A DNA stretch of 64,000 bases from Oleiphilus messinensis (GTDB taxonomy: Bacteria; Pseudomonadota; Gammaproteobacteria; Pseudomonadales; Oleiphilaceae). The stretch covers positions 3,108,766 to 3,172,765 of the forward strand of contig NZ_CP021425.1 in assembly GCF_002162375.1 (NCBI RefSeq), in the 5' to 3' direction. Shown piece by piece: positions 1 to 8,939 of this stretch. Made by a program: the position numbers and the translations under genes. The notes below the pieces were generated by a model. The model saw only the letters and a program-made list of their open reading frames with translations, ran no database searches and was not told the origin of the DNA. Numbering within the stretch: position 1 is the first letter of the stretch; each line of letters begins with the position of its first letter.

Positions 1-3000
1 TTTCGACATCAATGCGATACGACCCGACATCAAGCGATACCAAAAACCAGTCTTCATCAAATTGTGTTTCAATGCTCCCTTGGACTTGCTGGCCAGCATT
101 CAGACGCCCCTCGGTTAGCATGCCGCCTGCAAAGTCGTCGACAGGGATTGAATCAGGACTTTCAGCGCTAATGGTGTATGTCCCGGTTTCTTCGCTGCTC
201 ACGACCAGAAAGTAAGTGCCACTGGACTTCGGTATATAACTTATTTTTTCATCTAAGCCATTACCGAGGTCATGATCATGGATGTTCAGTGGATGCCCCA
301 ATCCATTGTAAATGTGTAGCACGGGATCAATCAGTGTACCACCACCGCTGCTTTGCCCCCTCACCTCAAACTCATATTGCTCTCCGGCGATGAGCTGAAC
401 TTCTAACCAGTCCAGGTCGTCAACCGTATTTATGGTCCCGTTTCGGCTGATACCAAAATTCAGGACTGCACTACCGGGAAAGGCCATATCAAAGTAATCA
501 TCATCAGCGTGTATCCCGCCCCAAAATAGATAGTCCCCCGTTTCGGCTGTGCTGAAACCCGATACTTCAGCATAAAATGTACCGTCATGATCCGGGTTTA
601 TAAGCAAAACAGGAAAATTAAGTATGCCATCATCCATGGACATTAAAACGGTGCCATGTTCATCATAAATTGTTAGTACCGGATCGTGAAGTGGCGTTTC
701 TCCCTTGTCCTCATCACCACTGCTCCAAACGGTAAGCAGATACGCGGTATTCGCATCCATTTCTAATCTGTACCAATCAGTATCTCCGGCGAAGTCAATT
801 GTGTTTTTCATGGAGAAAAAAAGCGGGTTCAAATCGATGTTTGTAGTCGCGTTGCCGGGAACTTCCGAGTTTTCGATTTCCTCAACAAATATTTCGACTT
901 CGTATAGACCGGTATCGGCTTCATTAAAACTGTATACATCAAAGTAATATACACCATACTCATCTGGCACAAAGACCAGTGATGCATCAGCCCCTTGACC
1001 GGAATCGTTGTCCCGTTTGAGCTCATTACCATTTTTATCCAGTATTCTGAACGCTGGATCCAGCAGATCGCCAGAATCCGAAGAGGCCCCCTTAACATTG
1101 ATCGTGTACTTGTATCCGGTATCCAGAATTTGCCGCCACCAATCATGGTCACCCGGGGTATTAATGGCTTCCCAGGGGTTCCGGCCATAGCCATCGTTTA
1201 TTAAAACACCTACTGCTGTGGTATTGTTATCCGGGTATCGGTCTCTCAGGAGTTCATTCTGAATGCCTGTAACACTTAAACGATAGCCTCCGGTTTCTTC
1301 ACCGTAGGCTTCTGCAGACAGAAAATATTGCCCCGATTCTGCCACGGTGAACTCGATCTGTGCATTCAACCCGGTACCATCGTCATCATCAGAAACCAGG
1401 AAGGTACCTGCGTCATTGTGCAGCGCAAGCCAGGGGTCTGACACGCCTGAAACACGGTTGTCTGCAGCGCCTTCAAGACTAAAACGGTAGCGTTGGTCTG
1501 ATGACAGATAAATCTGATACCAGTCCTTGTCACCGCCATGGTCTAATGTACCAAATATCTGTTCACCTACCGCAATTGCAGCCGAGGTAGAAATATTCGC
1601 GGGGATGTCGTCCTCGCCATTTTCGGGTGGCTCAGGATCGCCCTTCATGGCATAGATTGCATTGGCCAATGCCATTAAATCCAGTCGTTCATAACTTGCA
1701 AAGTCGTGGTTTACGTTGTCATCCTCATCATCACCGTCAAAAATACGCACCCCGGTTTCACGCATTAACTCTGTAAACTCGTCTATCGTCAAGCGACGGC
1801 CTAACTCTCTTTCCGCAAGTTGTTGCATGATCACCACAGTCCCGGCTACATAGGGCGCGGCCTGGCTGGTTCCTGTCATTCCGAGGACTCCACCTCCGGG
1901 GGCGGCTCCTTCAATCCATGCCCCTGGGGCGAAAATATCCATCACGGTGGTGCTACGTTGAGAAAAAGGGGTAATGCGGTCTGCTGCAGACTCAAACACC
2001 TCACTACCGGAAGACCAACGGCCGGCACCGAGATTGTCGTCGAAGGTTGCACCGACTGAGATCGTATTCCGATCAGACGAAGGATACGCAACACCCTGCT
2101 CTTGATAGTCATAATAATCATTCCCGGCGGAGGCAACAGGCAAAACATTCAGATCGACCAGTGCCTGGAATTCATCAGACAGCGAGGTGGAATCGGGTGA
2201 GTACTGGTTATAGTTTCCGCCCATGCCCAAAGACATATTAACCGCAACAATGTTGTAGGCTTCTGCATTATAAACAACCCATTGCAGTGCTCGTTCTATT
2301 GCACTGGAGTTACCACTGCCGGAATTGCCCAGTACCTGTAAGGCAATAATATTCGCGCCGGGGGCTACGCCCTGATAAGTTCGGTCGGATGACGCCGCGA
2401 TTGACGCAACGTTAGTACCGTGGCCATGCACGTCGTCGACAGTGCGATCATAATCATCGGTGAAGTCTGCATGGTAGACTATTCGATCTGACACGCCATC
2501 GTTATTACGGTCGGGGCCAAAAAACGGATGATCAAGATCGATACCGGTATCAAGGATTACGATTGAATAGCCTTCACCATCCAACCCTTGGAAGCGAGGA
2601 TCACGGGCAAAATCGTCGAGGCCGATGATATCGTTGCTTTCGATGGTTTGAACGGAAAACTCGCCGGGCTCAATATGCACGCCTCCCGAGATTGAGGCCT
2701 TGGTCTGATCGCCCGAGAAACTGAGGTCAATCCGCCCCTCACCTTTCACTTGGGCGTGCGCTTCCGCGGGAAGATTGGTGATCAAGTCATCCCAGAGACC
2801 ATAGGCCGCATCAAGGCTCGCGCTCTTGTCAGAAACGTTTGCCAAAATGGACTTGATCGGGTTAATGCTTTCAGTACTGTATTGCTTATTTTCTGTTTTG
2901 ATCGCGCTTGTGAAATAGTCTGCAGCCAGTAGCTTGTTGCTGAGCACATTCAGATCTTTTCCAGTTGCCCCTTTTGCAATTTCCAGTGCAATTGTTGCTA

Positions 3001-3352
3001 GGTTTGATGCCCCAGATTTCAATACGGATACATAGTAATCAAGGCCCGCGTTATCGGCATTCCGGTTGAACAGCTGAACATAGAGGTTGTTGACCAGATC
3101 TGTTGGGCTTAGAGATCCGTATTGGGCAGTAAACTCCGCAGACTGACCAAAACTGGTAATAATTTGCCCCATATCACCGCCTGCATTATCCAGCGTCTGA
3201 GACCAGTAATTTAATCCTGATGGATCTGCTGGTCGACCATAATAGGCAATATAGGCAATTTGAACTGAAGTTTGAGAGCTATTTGTTGAAGAGAACGAGG
3301 TAGAAAAAAACGAAACGAGGGATTCCGTCGATACTGACATATCGTCGAACAT
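1..3352 (-). CDS. Subtilisin-like serine protease (peptidase S8) with DUF4214-like N-terminus and PPC-like repeats, 3' end beyond window
   Basis: The minus-strand frame is open from an ATG at 3352 (good ribosome site AAGGAG just upstream) to the left edge, about 1117 codons without a stop, so the gene is partial. Residues about 20-150 resemble DUF4214 (IAYYGRPADPSGLNYW, then LFNRNADNAGLDYY), a domain common in secreted RTX-type proteins. The S8 catalytic triad is visible: Asp in VILDTGIDLDHP (about 268), His in DVHGHGTNVAS (about 311), Ser in MTGTSQAAPYVAG (about 496). From about residue 570 there are at least four repeated beta-rich units carrying D-W-Y/F and tail motifs such as GTYFLVVSS, typical of bacterial pre-peptidase C-terminal (PPC) domains. 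No Sec signal peptide is seen at the N-terminus, so type I or C-terminal-signal secretion is possible; the C-terminus that would decide this lies outside. Likely an extracellular protease; substrate unknown. Confidence 0.9.
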   Translation of the reverse strand, partial: MFDDMSVSTESLVSFFSTSFSSTNSSQTSVQIAYIAYYGRPADPSGLNYWSQTLDNAGGDMGQIITSFGQSAEFTAQYGSLSPTDLVNNLYVQLFNRNADNAGLDYYVSVLKSGASNLATIALEIAKGATGKDLNVLSNKLLAADYFTSAIKTENKQYSTESINPIKSILANVSDKSASLDAAYGLWDDLITNLPAEAHAQVKGEGRIDLSFSGDQTKASISGGVHIEPGEFSVQTIESNDIIGLDDFARDPRFQGLDGEGYSIVILDTGIDLDHPFFGPDRNNDGVSDRIVYHADFTDDYDRTVDDVHGHGTNVASIAASSDRTYQGVAPGANIIALQVLGNSGSGNSSAIERALQWVVYNAEAYNIVAVNMSLGMGGNYNQYSPDSTSLSDEFQALVDLNVLPVASAGNDYYDYQEQGVAYPSSDRNTISVGATFDDNLGAGRWSSGSEVFESAADRITPFSQRSTTVMDIFAPGAWIEGAAPGGGVLGMTGTSQAAPYVAGTVVIMQQLAERELGRRLTIDEFTELMRETGVRIFDGDDEDDNVNHDFASYERLDLMALANAIYAMKGDPEPPENGEDDIPANISTSAAIAVGEQIFGTLDHGGDKDWYQIYLSSDQRYRFSLEGAADNRVSGVSDPWLALHNDAGTFLVSDDDDGTGLNAQIEFTVAESGQYFLSAEAYGEETGGYRLSVTGIQNELLRDRYPDNNTTAVGVLINDGYGRNPWEAINTPGDHDWWRQILDTGYKYTINVKGASSDSGDLLDPAFRILDKNGNELKRDNDSGQGADASLVFVPDEYGVYYFDVYSFNEADTGLYEVEIFVEEIENSEVPGNATTNIDLNPLFFSMKNTIDFAGDTDWYRLEMDANTAYLLTVWSSGDEDKGETPLHDPVLTIYDEHGTVLMSMDDGILNFPVLLINPDHDGTFYAEVSGFSTAETGDYLFWGGIHADDDYFDMAFPGSAVLNFGISRNGTINTVDDLDWLEVQLIAGEQYEFEVRGQSSGGGTLIDPVLHIYNGLGHPLNIHDHDLGNGLDEKISYIPKSSGTYFLVVSSEETGTYTISAESPDSIPVDDFAGGMLTEGRLNAGQQVQGSIETQFDEDWFLVSLDVGSYRIDVE

Positions 3353-3423
3353 AGCGAAGCACTCCTTTTGGCTTATTGGCATCCTTAACCAGAGCGCTAT
3401 TTTGGAATCACCTCTTCACAACG

Positions 3424-4509
3424 TCAATACTCTGTGGCGAATTTTTCGCAATTGAGAGCCAAACTCAAGCGGTGAAGCGTCTCCTCTGAGTCAGGTAAAC
3501 CCACCCTTAAAAGCCTGGCTTTGGGGAAAATCCGGGTCAAGATGCCTTTGCTTGCCAGCGCTGTGAAAATCTCGCAGGCTTCTTGTTCCTGTTTGAAAAC
3601 CAGGGTACTGAACAGTTGGCTTGAAACAACTGGAACATTCAGTTGAGAATTGAGTTGTTCGTGGAGAGACTGACTCATTGATTTGATTCTAGTGGTTGCC
3701 CATCTATGCCAGTTTACATCCTGTAAACACTGTTCCGTTAACCACAAGGTTGGCCCGCTTACCGGCCAACTACCCTGCAGTCGCCTGATATCGTTACGTA
3801 TAACTGATGATGCGAACAGAAAACCACTACGTATGCCAGCCAGTCCGAAAAATTTGCCGATGGATCGCAGTATAATCAATCCGGAAAGTCCCGCTTGAGG
3901 ACACAAACTTTCGTGTTGTTCCTGAGAATCGATGAACGCTTCATCCACAATAAGCCAACTGCCCTGCTGGTCAAGACGTTCACGCCAAGCGAGCAACGTT
4001 TCCCGGGGAAAGTGGAGTCCGGTCGGATTATTGGGCGTAACGACAATTAATACATCAAGATCGTCCAGGGCTGCATCGATTTCTGTAATTAAGCAATCTG
4101 GATTTTCGCCACATTTATGCTCAAAAAAAACCAAGTTGTGGTTATGGTACTTCCAGGACGTAATATGATCACTGTAAGTGGGCACAATCAGGCCAACATT
4201 TGCCGTTTTTCCACGTTGCATACGAAACAGGGTCGGCAAAAGTTGAATAAAGTGTTGCGATCCAGGTCCTTCAAGACCGGCTGTCGAATCATAATAACCC
4301 GCCATAACAGAATAAAACTGTTCAGAAGGCAGCGGTAGTGATTGAAAAACGCTTTGTGGCAGGGTCGGTACCGGCCAGGGCCATGGATTTATACCTGTCG
4401 ATAAATCGAGCCAATCCCCTTCGGGAATACCAAACTCTTTACTGGCTCGATGTACATTGCCACCGTGGGTAAAGTCGTCCCATTTAAATACTGAAGGCAA
4501 GCATTCCAC
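3424..4509 (-). CDS. cobC: Threonine-phosphate decarboxylase-like PLP enzyme of cobalamin synthesis (CobC; Salmonella name CobD)
   Basis: A fold-type I PLP enzyme of 361 aa. It opens with FTHGGNVHRASKEFGIPEGDWLDLSTGINPWPWP, the family's HGG...DFS/LSTGINP signature, has VTPNNPTGLHFP, and carries the PLP lysine in SIGKFFGLAGIRSGF (Lys about 219). In the known pathway it decarboxylates L-threonine O-3-phosphate to (R)-1-aminopropan-2-ol phosphate, the linker joined to the corrin ring by CbiB. It overlaps the 3' end of cbiB by about 26 bases and must be co-transcribed with it. The first usable in-frame start is GTG at 4509; no good Shine-Dalgarno is visible, so translation is probably coupled to cbiB. 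Length is normal for the family. Confidence 0.93.
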   Translation of the reverse strand: MECLPSVFKWDDFTHGGNVHRASKEFGIPEGDWLDLSTGINPWPWPVPTLPQSVFQSLPLPSEQFYSVMAGYYDSTAGLEGPGSQHFIQLLPTLFRMQRGKTANVGLIVPTYSDHITSWKYHNHNLVFFEHKCGENPDCLITEIDAALDDLDVLIVVTPNNPTGLHFPRETLLAWRERLDQQGSWLIVDEAFIDSQEQHESLCPQAGLSGLIILRSIGKFFGLAGIRSGFLFASSVIRNDIRRLQGSWPVSGPTLWLTEQCLQDVNWHRWATTRIKSMSQSLHEQLNSQLNVPVVSSQLFSTLVFKQEQEACEIFTALASKGILTRIFPKARLLRVGLPDSEETLHRLSLALNCEKFATEY

Positions 4510-5512
4510 CCCATAAAATTGCAGCAGTTAAAACCCATAACATGGTTGTCATATTTACCAGATTGATTGCCCGTAATATATCATCGACTCCAGGCGTAAT
4601 CGCACTGCCCATAGCGGGTTTGTTTTTCACCTGCCCGTGATAAACAGCGGTACCACCCAATTTAATATCCAGCGCGCCTGCCCCGGTACACATCACGACT
4701 CCCCCATTCGGGCTCTCACAAAAACGGGCCTGAGCATGCCAGCATTTTATTGCCTGACCGGTACGACCCAGCAATGCATAGAATAAAGCGCTAACCCGTG
4801 CAGGTATCCAATTCAGCACATCATCCAGACGCGCAGCTGCCCAACCAAAATGTAAATAACGATCAGTTTTGTAACCCCACATTGCGTCCAGTGTATTCAC
4901 CATGCGGTAAAAAAGTACGCCCGGTATTCCGCCGACCAAAAACCAGAACAATGGAGCGAATACCCCGTCATTACCGTTCTCCAATACTGATTCGATAGTT
5001 CCGGTTACGATCTGCTGCTCGTTCATTGCGCTGGTATCACGGGAAACAATAAGCGAGAGCTTTGTCCTCGCCTCCTCCTTTTGTTTGAGTTTTAACGGGG
5101 TATAAATGGCCATTGCATGTGCTATCAGACTGTGCCTGCCAATACAGAGGTACAACAGCACAGCACAGCTCACGAGATAGAGAAAATGTAGTGCAGTTTC
5201 TGTATATTGGGCTCCGCTCCCACTCAATAACACGAAGCGAACCCCGTCCAACATACTGTTTTCAGAATCTGAATAGAGCGTGCTCCAGAGCTGCCACACA
5301 GCAAGGATTGGAGAAACTGCCAAAAGCAATGCAAGAACACCCAAAATTTTTGCCGAGAAGGTGGCGTTGGTCTTGCGATTAAACACCCGCTCCAGACGCG
5401 AAACCCAACGACCAAAGCCAACCAATGGATGAAATCGGCTCGGTTCACCTAGCAACTGGTCAAGGATGATCCCCAGAATAAATATGAAAAACCAGAATTC
5501 TTCTATCAGCAT
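4484..5512 (-). CDS. cbiB: Adenosylcobinamide-phosphate synthase, membrane protein CbiB (CobD in aerobic nomenclature)
   Basis: A 342-aa integral membrane protein with the family signature near the N-terminus, LDQLLGEPSRFHPLVGFG, and further family blocks such as VNTLDAMWGYKT, DDVLNWIPAR and SPNGGVVMCTGAGAL. CbiB attaches aminopropanol (phosphate) to the f-propionate of adenosylcobyric acid, giving adenosylcobinamide (phosphate) at the inner membrane. Its partner enzyme CobC is encoded immediately downstream, overlapping. The start ATG at 5512 puts the first hydrophobic segment (FWFFIFILGIILDQLL) at residues 6-21. The gene is transcribed away from the cobalamin riboswitch, which serves the opposite strand; I saw no riboswitch copy for this operon. 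Confidence 0.95.
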   Translation of the reverse strand: MLIEEFWFFIFILGIILDQLLGEPSRFHPLVGFGRWVSRLERVFNRKTNATFSAKILGVLALLLAVSPILAVWQLWSTLYSDSENSMLDGVRFVLLSGSGAQYTETALHFLYLVSCAVLLYLCIGRHSLIAHAMAIYTPLKLKQKEEARTKLSLIVSRDTSAMNEQQIVTGTIESVLENGNDGVFAPLFWFLVGGIPGVLFYRMVNTLDAMWGYKTDRYLHFGWAAARLDDVLNWIPARVSALFYALLGRTGQAIKCWHAQARFCESPNGGVVMCTGAGALDIKLGGTAVYHGQVKNKPAMGSAITPGVDDILRAINLVNMTTMLWVLTAAILWGGMLAFSI

Positions 5513-5704
5513 TGTGGGTGTATAGTCTCGAGGATGTTGGGTTCTAAACTCGTTATGGGCAGAAATTTTGAGTGCGTATTGTTGCAGAAATTATGAAATT
5601 TACCAAAGCCTCTTACCGTCTAGTGCCTGTTGAGCTTGACTGGTCAAAAATAGCACTGGCCGAGGCGAAAGATGAAACGTCAAATGGTGCCCGATCAATT
5701 CTGC

Positions 5705-5832
5705 TAAATAAGGTTCGCCTTTTTAACGGTCTTTTGCTAGCATTCCCGAATTGATACTTTGTTGGGAAGCTGGTTCAAGTCCAGCGCTGCCCCCGCAACG
5801 GTAATTGTCAATCAGGCAAGAGTCCGATACCA
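5705..5832 (+). promoter_or_regulatory. Cobalamin (AdoCbl) riboswitch aptamer
   Basis: The stretch from about 5763 carries the aptamer core: GGGAAGCTGG, GTCCAGCGCTGCCCCCGCAA and CGGTAA, matching the conserved P4/P5/L5 block (GGGAA, GGTN, CCGGCGCTG, CCCGCAACTGTA). It is followed by AAGAGTCCGATACC at about 5819-5832 in the place of the B12-box (consensus GCCAGGAGACCTGCC, diverged here). The P1/P2 side upstream is less clear, so the 5' limit is approximate. It lies 68 bases before cbtB, a cobalt-uptake gene, which fits repression by coenzyme B12. The peripheral P6-P7 arm appears short. Confidence 0.88.
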
Positions 5833-5866
5833 AGAATGTAGCAATAACTCTATTCATCCTTTAACC

Positions 5867-5882
5867 GGTGCGGGTCGGCACC
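5867..5882 (+). promoter_or_regulatory. Probable expression-platform hairpin of the riboswitch
   Basis: GGTGC and GCACC can pair around a 6-base loop directly upstream of the cbtB ribosome site GAGG (5885-5888), within the palindrome CCTCGAGG. There is no U-tract, so control is more likely at translation start than by termination. The pairing is read from sequence; the regulatory role is inference. Confidence 0.55.
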
Positions 5883-5899
5883 TCGAGGAATATAACTTT

Positions 5900-6115
5900 A
5901 TGTCCCAGATTCAGCAATCCGCTCGTTCGTCTGTCGTTGCAGATACCTCAGAATTTTCGAACGCTTCCCAAACGATTTCTTCCCGGACTACCCAAATTCT
6001 TGCTGCCGGATTACTTGGTCTCGCCATTGTATTTGCTGTCGGCCTGTCACCTATGGATGTTGTGCACAATGCTGCCCATGACACCCGTCATGCCATCGCA
6101 TTCCCCTGCCATTAA
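5900..6115 (+). CDS. cbtB: CbtB, small membrane subunit of a predicted cobalt transporter
   Basis: A 71-aa protein with one hydrophobic segment (ILAAGLLGLAIVFAVGLS, residues about 35-52) followed by the diagnostic CbtB tail HNAAHDTRHAIAFPCH, a His-rich metal-binding C-terminus. The ATG at 5900 follows GAGGAATATAACTTT, a good ribosome site. CbtB and CbtA are predicted (from B12-riboswitch regulon analyses) to import cobalt for corrin synthesis; the biochemical mechanism is not established. It is the first gene under the cobalamin riboswitch, and cbtA follows after a structured 194-bp spacer. Confidence 0.92.
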   Translation: MSQIQQSARSSVVADTSEFSNASQTISSRTTQILAAGLLGLAIVFAVGLSPMDVVHNAAHDTRHAIAFPCH

Positions 6116-6309
6116 GGTTTATTTCACTAGGTGAGTACTGATTCACTCACCGTTTAAAATCTGTCGAGCTCTTTAGCAGTTTTGAATAGTATTGTGCGCG
6201 TGTATCAAGATCCCGCAATTACACGCGTTACGGCGTCTTAACACCTAAAGCAGGCACACGAATACCGTTTAATTTAAGGAAACCTCACTTTTTGAGGACA
6301 GGAATCGTT
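6116..6309 (+). promoter_or_regulatory. Structured spacer between cbtB and cbtA (three hairpins)
   Basis: Three perfect inverted repeats lie in 194 bases: GGTGAGT/ACTCACC (6130-6151), CGCGTGTA/TACACGCG (6197-6227) and CCTCA/TGAGG (6283-6297). The last ends within the probable cbtA ribosome site. None has a clear U-tract. Such structures could set the cbtB:cbtA ratio or sense a signal; function is not known. Confidence 0.45.
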
Positions 6310-7104
6310 ATGTATTTTCGAAATATTATATTTGCCGCTGTATCTGCCGGGTTGATTTCAGGTGCAGTGCTGGCTGTACTACAACACTTTTTTGTGACAC
6401 CGGTGATTTTGAACGCTGAGCAATTTGAAGTCGTAGAGCCCGTGAACGCCGGGCAGCTCGAGCAGATGGCTGGACATCACCATGATGACATGTCAACTCA
6501 AGGTGAGCACACACATAATCACAGTCATGAGGCGTGGGCTCCGGATGATGGATTCGAGAGATCACTGGCAACTTTTGTTTCCACTGCACTTGCAGCGATA
6601 GGTTTTGGATTATTGCTGTCCAGTGGCATGACGTTTCGAAGTGCACCACACTCTGCGGTTGCACAGTTGAAACGTGGTTTATTCTGGGGGGCTTCAGGAT
6701 ATGCTGTCTTTTTTGTTGCCCCTGCCCTTGGTTTGCCACCGGAGATACCGGGCGCGGAAGCAACGCTTTTGAATGGCCGACAAGGATGGTGGATGATGAC
6801 GGTACTGTTTTCCGCTGCGGGACTGGCACTGTTATTTTTCATACGAAGCCCACTACGATTTGCCGGGTTGTTTGTGTTGGCTGTTCCCCATATATTAGGA
6901 GCTCCCGTGCCGGAGCACCATGGTTTTAGTCACCCCGACCCTGAAGCTGTCGCCCAGCTTGAAGTACTGGCAGCACAATTTATCCAGAACACCGGGATTG
7001 TTAATGGCATTTTCTGGATTGTATTAGGTATCACTAGCAGCATGATGCTGAATCTTTTTCTGGAGAAAGAGTCAAACCGCTCCAACAACGAGGGTTTTGC
7101 CTGA
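6310..7104 (+). CDS. cbtA: CbtA, membrane subunit of a predicted cobalt transporter
   Basis: The chosen start is ATG 6310, which follows GAGGACAGGAATCGTT and gives the typical CbtA N-terminus MYFRNIIFAAVSAGLISGAV; a TTG at 6292 is also in frame but less likely. The protein is 264 aa. Several membrane spans are evident (residues about 5-25, 88-108, 127-145, 155-175, 182-197, 235-255). A His-rich periplasm-facing or loop stretch, GHHHDDMSTQGEHTHNHSHE, lies at about 52-73. The gene sits behind cbtB under the B12 riboswitch and just ahead of the chelatase ATPase gene, so cobalt import and insertion are encoded together. Confidence 0.92.
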   Translation: MYFRNIIFAAVSAGLISGAVLAVLQHFFVTPVILNAEQFEVVEPVNAGQLEQMAGHHHDDMSTQGEHTHNHSHEAWAPDDGFERSLATFVSTALAAIGFGLLLSSGMTFRSAPHSAVAQLKRGLFWGASGYAVFFVAPALGLPPEIPGAEATLLNGRQGWWMMTVLFSAAGLALLFFIRSPLRFAGLFVLAVPHILGAPVPEHHGFSHPDPEAVAQLEVLAAQFIQNTGIVNGIFWIVLGITSSMMLNLFLEKESNRSNNEGFA

Positions 7105-7113
7105 GTATTCGTT

Positions 7114-8916
7114 ATGGCGTATAACCTGGATTCAACTACATCTCATTTTCCCTTTACTGCAGTTGTTGGCCAGCATCAATTTAAACTGGCTTTACTTTTA
7201 AATGCAGTCGATCCCAAAATCGGTGGCGTTCTGGTAAGTGGTCCCCGCGGTAGTGCGAAATCGACACTGGCACGGGGTCTCAGTGATCTTGTTGATGATC
7301 ATACACCATTCGTTAACTTGCCACTCGGGTGTTCTGAAGAGAAATTGATCGGTACTCTGGATCTGGCGCATGCATTGAGTGACAAAAATGTACGATTCAG
7401 TCCCGGGCTTCTCGCCAAGGCCCATGGTGGAATTCTTTATGTTGACGAAGTGAATCTTCTGCCAGATCCTTTGGTTGATCAGCTACTAGATGTCTCGGCA
7501 AGCGGTGTAAATCAGATTGAGCGCGACGGAATATCGAAACAACATGATGCACGCTTCATTCTGATTGGTACCATGAATCCGGAGGAAGGAGAATTAAGAC
7601 CCCAATTGCTTGATCGCTTCGGGTTGATGGTGACGCTTGATGAAGTTCCCAATCAGGAGGATCGAGTCGAAATCGTAAATCGCCGTCTCGAATTCGATCT
7701 TGATAGTGCCGCATTTAAAGCACGGTTTTCAGAGCAACAATTGCAGATAAAAAACGAACTTGATCTTGCCCGTGGCCGTTTGAGGAATGTAACCATCAGT
7801 AAAGCGATGCAACTCGAGATCGCATCCCGGTGTTACCATGCCAATGTGGAGGGTGTTCGTGCGGACTTGACCCTGAGAAGAACTGCGATCGCCTTTGCTG
7901 CCTGGCAGCAAACTTCCGAGGTCTCTGCGGATCAGATCGAAACTGTGGCTGAGCTGGTACTTGGTCATCGAGCGCGGCCCCGCCCTGCCCCCCCTGAAAA
8001 TCGTGGCAACGCCCCCAAACACGGAACACCGGACAGTTTCAAACAAAATCCGACTTCACCGTCGCGCTGGACCGGGAATGCATCCGGACCATCTGCATCG
8101 AAAAATACTGGAGATTGGGGTGCACTCCCGTTTAAGGTCTCGGAATGTGCCACACCAAACGAAATTGACAGCAACCGTGCACCGGTCATTCCAATCCAAC
8201 CCAGACGACAAAAGACAGAAGAGAAAATGCGTCAGGGGCAAAATGAATTTGATAAAAAAGTTAAACCGGATTGGCCTAAAACCTTGGTATCCCTGAACCA
8301 GCAAGATCAGGTTTCACTGCCTCCAAGAACCCATTTACAGCGCGTCGTCTGGAAAAAGATCAACCGTGCCAAAGAAGTGCTCGTTACGGTGTTACTGGAC
8401 TCATCAGGATCAACATCCAACAGTAAATCCCTCCATCATGCCAAACAGGTGATTCGAAATCTGGTGAAACGTTGTTATCTGAAACGGCAACGACTCGTTT
8501 TAATTGAGTTTGGAAATGATCAGATCGTGACCCACTGGAACGGTAGACGTGCCCCCGCCTCGATTGATGCGGTGCTGGAATCCGTCACAGCAACAGGAGG
8601 GACGCCCCTGAATCAGGCTCTGGCCCATGCACAGCGGGTCATTCAGCGTTATCAGAAACAGTCTCCCAATTTGCTGTCACTTATGTACTTGTTTACCGAC
8701 GGCAGAACGCTAAACCCGCCAACCAGCCAACAGGTTGATGCAGAAGTACTTGTCGTTGACACGGAAATGGGATCAGTTCAACTTAAACGTAGCCAACGTA
8801 TTGCCAGGTCATTGTCCGGTCGTTACTGCCACCTTTCCGAATTTATTGATACGACCGAACCTGCTGTATTGAAGAACTCCCCCTCAAACAACCGGTTTGG
8901 TTCACTCAGCAGATAA
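7114..8916 (+). CDS. Single-chain ChlI-ChlD type chelatase ATPase (AAA+ plus VWA), presumed partner of CobN
   Basis: A 600-aa protein. Residues about 10-290 form a Mg-chelatase-type AAA+ module: Walker A GPRGSAKST (about 44-52), Walker B GILYVDEVNLL (about 104-114), and the arginine-finger region PQLLDRFGL. A charged, Pro-rich linker follows (about 290-410). Then comes a VWA domain with the MIDAS residues DSSGST (about 430), TGGTPL and FTDGR. In aerobic cobaltochelatase CobN works with CobS and CobT; many bacteria instead pair CobN with a ChlI/ChlD protein. No CobS or CobT is encoded here while cobN is at 29 kb, so this is the likely ATPase. It follows cbtA by 9 bases. Confidence 0.87.
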   Translation: MAYNLDSTTSHFPFTAVVGQHQFKLALLLNAVDPKIGGVLVSGPRGSAKSTLARGLSDLVDDHTPFVNLPLGCSEEKLIGTLDLAHALSDKNVRFSPGLLAKAHGGILYVDEVNLLPDPLVDQLLDVSASGVNQIERDGISKQHDARFILIGTMNPEEGELRPQLLDRFGLMVTLDEVPNQEDRVEIVNRRLEFDLDSAAFKARFSEQQLQIKNELDLARGRLRNVTISKAMQLEIASRCYHANVEGVRADLTLRRTAIAFAAWQQTSEVSADQIETVAELVLGHRARPRPAPPENRGNAPKHGTPDSFKQNPTSPSRWTGNASGPSASKNTGDWGALPFKVSECATPNEIDSNRAPVIPIQPRRQKTEEKMRQGQNEFDKKVKPDWPKTLVSLNQQDQVSLPPRTHLQRVVWKKINRAKEVLVTVLLDSSGSTSNSKSLHHAKQVIRNLVKRCYLKRQRLVLIEFGNDQIVTHWNGRRAPASIDAVLESVTATGGTPLNQALAHAQRVIQRYQKQSPNLLSLMYLFTDGRTLNPPTSQQVDAEVLVVDTEMGSVQLKRSQRIARSLSGRYCHLSEFIDTTEPAVLKNSPSNNRFGSLSR

Positions 8917-8939
8917 CCCCGGGGCGAAACAGGAACATT

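Noticed and set aside
6326-6829. Minus-strand frame of 167 codons opposite cbtA
   Set aside because: Shadow of cbtA; no recognisable domains and a composition typical of antisense reading.
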